Shown in pieces: positions 4,617-7,388 of a stretch of 7,388 nucleotides of DNA. Under the pieces are notes generated by a model. That model had not been told where the DNA came from. It was given only the letters and a program-made list of their open reading frames with translations, and searched no databases. The position numbers were made by a program, and so were the translations under genes. The stretch covers positions 1 to 7,388 of the forward strand of contig JAQIDA010000326.1 in assembly GCA_027858275.1 (NCBI GenBank). The letters run 5' to 3'. Numbering within the stretch: the stretch's first letter is position 1; every line of letters begins with the position of its first letter. The DNA is from Candidatus Kapaibacterium sp. GTDB lineage: Bacteria > Bacteroidota > Ignavibacteria > Kapaibacteriales > UBA2268.

Positions 4617-7331
4617 TTAATGTCTGACCGTAAACTTCCGACTGAAAGTTCGCTTGTTACTGCTGATTCTTACAAAATAAACACCGTTCGGCAGGGGTGA
4701 AGTATTGATGTTCAATCCGTCGCCAAATTGCTGCTTATTATACACTGCCACCGTACTACCGGTCATATTTATGATCTCAATATCAACAGCCGCACCTAAC
4801 ATTTTTTCGCAAGTCAGTCTGATTGATTCGTCTGCCGGATTGGGAGTTATACTAAATGTCAAATGTCCGCTTCCCGTAAATTCATCCACACTGATCGGCT
4901 TCTTTTTGCCGATACCGAAGAGAATTGCAAGACTGTCCGGCTGAATCACTGCTGATTCACTTGTACTGCTGCTGAAAGCGATCTGCCCGGAATGATCTCC
5001 CTCGGCTGTCGGTGAGAAAGTGACTTCGTAAACGAATGATTCTTCCGGTTTTATTACAATCGGATGGGCAGGAGACATTTCCGGGAATTCAGCCGAAAAT
5101 CCTGCTGATTCAGTCATTGACCATGAATAGACTTCCAAATCGTAATCTCCGATGTTCGTTACCTCACCGGTTTTATAAGCTGATTTGCCGATTAACAGAG
5201 AATCCGGAAACTCAATATCTGCAACTTTGATCAACGGACTGCCGGCAGAACCCTTGACAGAGGCTTTGAACCAATGCTTGTTTTCGCTGCCCGCACCGAC
5301 TGAATCTACAAACGAGCAGCTTTCATTTGGTGAGAAGAACACATTAAACCTGACAGAATCACCCGGTTGTAGTTCAACCGGAATATTTTCTGTATATAGG
5401 GTCAGATATGGGTGGGAATTTTGAAAACTTAGTGAATCGAGCATAAAAGCGCCGAGTTCAGCAACATTGTGAACCATAAAATAAGCAACCCAAAATTTTC
5501 CTTCTTTAACTCGAACATGTCCAAAATCGTATTCTTTAGGAGTTATTTCCAATTTAATTGGATTATAATCATATACAATCGTAGTATCATTGCCGCATCG
5601 ATCTATAAAGCTGATCACAGCTCTCGCATTCTCATCCTTGTCAATTACGTTCAAGTCCCAATCCAACTGCCGGGTATATCCCGGAATAAGTTTCTTATGA
5701 GTCAATTCGCAATTGAAGCTTTCTTTGCTGTTCATGTATATTATCGCCAGATTTGAGCGTTCATCAGCCACAGCCGGTAGATCGGTTACCTTGCCGTCAA
5801 CAACACCGTCAGCAATAGTCATCGTTACGAGCGGAGCCATAGTATCATTCTTCGTCAAATCAATCATGCCGCTTGCTGCAGGATAGGCACAGACATTCTG
5901 CCCTTCGATGCCGAGCATATAAACAGCAAAGTTGCTGTTTGCTCTGATTTTATAAGCACCGTTTCCGGGTAAAGGAACGCTGCTGCAATAGTATTTTTTG
6001 TTATTTGTTAAGGACAGAAATTCTTGTCCCGGTCCGGTGCTCTTAACGTTTAATTGCGACCATTCAATCTCATCGTTAACAAGTTCTCCCAATTCAAAAT
6101 CATTCGAGATTAGACTGTTCGTCGATTCATAGACAATATTGATGATATTTGAAGCAAAGCCGCCGCTGCCCGTACCCGGAGTAGTTATATTTACACTTTT
6201 TGAGTATTGGGCCACCGGAATCAAAGTGACTTGAGCCGGTTCACTGTATTGACCGTCATCGCTTCTGCTTGTATTATATTGGGTAACACTGATCGGCTTG
6301 TCACCCGAAAAAGATACAGGTCGGTTTGTCTGAGCCGCTCGGAAATCCAACCAGCCTTCGCCTCCGATGCCGCCGGCTTTTTTGACAAGTCCCATGCTCA
6401 AGCCGTCGCGATAAATTTGTGTATCGTCCTCTTTAGCGAAGACTCTGATTATTGAAGCTTTTTCTCTGCCGGGGAAAGTTGACATGTGGTAGTGTTTTCC
6501 CCAAATATTAGTCGGTAGTTGCATTTCAATCAAATAATCGCAACCGCCGCTGACTTCATCGGGTATATAAGCGCATTTGCTCCCGGATAATACTGCTATG
6601 GGAGAAGAAGAAGTAATTTTACTTCCTGTCAATTCTGAGTTTAAACCTATACCGCCTATTACAACAACGTCACCTGCTCCTAAGGTAAATTTCTTTGTGT
6701 CACCGGGTTTCATCCCGCCCGGAGTTTCAGTATAATCATTACCTCCGAGAGTAAAATTAACATTTGTTTTAGGCTGTGTTCCGATTATTGTGAGATAACT
6801 CGAAAAGTATCTGCCGTATGATCCGCCCCATTTATCTCTGTAGGAAGCAATTATGTATTCTTTGCCCAGTGAATGAACCGGAGAAATCAAACATCCGTCA
6901 GTATTGCGCGGGTAATATGCTACCGCATAAAGCACAATAGGATCATCGGATTTGACAAGAATTCCGCCGTCTTGATAGATTTCATCTTCTACCAAAGGCG
7001 GCTTATTCATTGCGCTCGAATAAACAAATCCCATGGCAGGCGATAATTCCTGCTCAACAACCTTGTTCGGAATTGTTTTGAAAGTCTTAATATAGCCTTT
7101 GCCGGGAACTTCCACCGTTACGCGAGTTTCGAATTCAGATGTCATAAACAGCTTTATCGAGCCGGTGTAGCCCCAACCATAGATTGGGAATAAAGCAAAG
7201 CGGAATTCAGTCCCGGAGTTGTTGCTGCCGAGCAATCCGGGTAATTTGCCTATAGTATCGTCTGCTTTTGAAGCGGCGGAGAAAAAAACAAAAAAGCTAA
7301 TTATTATTAAAAATCGTGATAACAATCCCAT
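4617..7331 (-). CDS. Secreted IgGFc-binding-like protein with T9SS sorting domain
   Basis: The 904-residue product begins with a signal peptide (hydrophobic about 7-18, likely cleavage near SAASKADD). The region to about residue 490 resembles the IgGFc-binding N-terminal domain: FALFPIYGWG near the start, SPVHSLGKEYIIASY, AVLSGSKCAYIP, and the hallmark CDYLIEMQLPTNIWGKHYH. A beta domain (about 490-585) with ERSNLAIIYM and SFIDRCGNDTTIVYDY follows. Then come two choice-of-anchor-D/HYDIN-like domains (about 590-690 and 697-810; YDFGHVRVKEG and GEVTNIGDYDLEVYSW with VTFSPTAEGDHSG). The last 81 residues are a type A T9SS sorting domain (FSITPNPADESIRL, then PLPNGVYFVRIS and a basic end). It is probably exported through the outer membrane and held on the surface or released, for adhesion or an unknown purpose. 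It belongs to the host, not the phage: it is convergent, with its own terminator. Confidence 0.85.
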   Translation of the reverse strand: MGLLSRFLIIISFFVFFSAASKADDTIGKLPGLLGSNNSGTEFRFALFPIYGWGYTGSIKLFMTSEFETRVTVEVPGKGYIKTFKTIPNKVVEQELSPAMGFVYSSAMNKPPLVEDEIYQDGGILVKSDDPIVLYAVAYYPRNTDGCLISPVHSLGKEYIIASYRDKWGGSYGRYFSSYLTIIGTQPKTNVNFTLGGNDYTETPGGMKPGDTKKFTLGAGDVVVIGGIGLNSELTGSKITSSSPIAVLSGSKCAYIPDEVSGGCDYLIEMQLPTNIWGKHYHMSTFPGREKASIIRVFAKEDDTQIYRDGLSMGLVKKAGGIGGEGWLDFRAAQTNRPVSFSGDKPISVTQYNTSRSDDGQYSEPAQVTLIPVAQYSKSVNITTPGTGSGGFASNIINIVYESTNSLISNDFELGELVNDEIEWSQLNVKSTGPGQEFLSLTNNKKYYCSSVPLPGNGAYKIRANSNFAVYMLGIEGQNVCAYPAASGMIDLTKNDTMAPLVTMTIADGVVDGKVTDLPAVADERSNLAIIYMNSKESFNCELTHKKLIPGYTRQLDWDLNVIDKDENARAVISFIDRCGNDTTIVYDYNPIKLEITPKEYDFGHVRVKEGKFWVAYFMVHNVAELGAFMLDSLSFQNSHPYLTLYTENIPVELQPGDSVRFNVFFSPNESCSFVDSVGAGSENKHWFKASVKGSAGSPLIKVADIEFPDSLLIGKSAYKTGEVTNIGDYDLEVYSWSMTESAGFSAEFPEMSPAHPIVIKPEESFVYEVTFSPTAEGDHSGQIAFSSSTSESAVIQPDSLAILFGIGKKKPISVDEFTGSGHLTFSITPNPADESIRLTCEKMLGAAVDIEIINMTGSTVAVYNKQQFGDGLNINTSPLPNGVYFVRISSNKRTFSRKFTVRH

Positions 7332-7338
7332 AATTCTG

Positions 7339-7344
7339 TCTCCC
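7339..7344 (-). promoter_or_regulatory. Ribosome binding site fixing the start of the T9SS protein
   Basis: On the minus strand GGGAGA lies seven bases before the ATG at 7331. An in-frame TTG at 7346 would add five residues, but that codon overlaps the Shine-Dalgarno itself, and the ATG start gives a better signal peptide. The remaining bases to the window end (7345-7388) are AT-rich and may hold the promoter, but no clear -10/-35 pair is visible. Confidence 0.7.
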
Positions 7345-7388
7345 AAAAATATATCTTATTCTTTTTTATTCCATATCCTATACCATAT

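Noticed and set aside
4617..7331. Interpretation of the large minus-strand gene as a phage tail fibre
   Set aside because: It has a Sec signal peptide and a T9SS sorting domain, features of host surface proteins and not of virion proteins.
7332..7388. Bacteroidota-type promoter (TAnnTTTG) upstream of the T9SS gene
   Set aside because: A TATTTTTG match exists on the minus strand, but it abuts the ribosome binding site, leaving almost no leader; no convincing upstream -33 element was seen.

Overview
The window looks like a chromosomal piece of a Bacteroidota/Chlorobi-group bacterium, with Candidatus Kapabacteria or a relative as the best guess. The main clue is the large minus-strand gene at the right. 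It encodes a secreted protein with an IgGFc-binding-like N-terminal region, Ig-like/HYDIN-like repeats and a C-terminal type IX secretion (T9SS) sorting domain, a combination typical of that group. Base composition is moderate and looks similar across the window. The taxonomic call is inference from protein style only.

Positions 1-4548, all on the plus strand, are a compact Mu-like phage or prophage module. In order it holds: the 3' end of a probable major capsid protein gene (1-207); a DUF2190-type capsid cement protein (425-769); a DUF1320/Mu gp36-like neck or head-tail connector protein (794-1237); a small three-helix membrane protein, probably a holin (1301-1588); a Sec-exported CHAP-type endolysin (1600-2205); a small beta-rich protein that overlaps the endolysin by ATGA (2202-2549); a 48-residue acidic protein (2700-2846); a membrane-anchored coiled-coil protein that could be a spanin (2859-3167); and a DUF935/Mu gp29-like portal protein (3403-4548). 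The first three genes follow Mu head-gene order. The portal gene does not: in Mu it lies upstream of the capsid gene, but here it lies downstream of the lysis genes and is the last phage gene before an unrelated convergent gene.

The phage genes are interrupted by non-coding repeats. One family of about 47 bp occurs four times: two copies in direct orientation at 216-371, and an inverted pair at 3187-3354 that carries a compensatory base change in its hairpin. A separate 27-bp perfect inverted repeat lies at 2570-2662, and an 11-bp tandem repeat at 3231-3267. These resemble dispersed genomic repeats that settled in gaps between genes.

A perfect 12-bp stem at 4562-4597 separates the portal gene from the convergent T9SS cargo gene (4617-7331, minus) and probably terminates transcription from both sides. 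No integrase, terminase, MuF protein, protease, tail gene or attachment site is visible, so the element's completeness and left boundary cannot be judged here.
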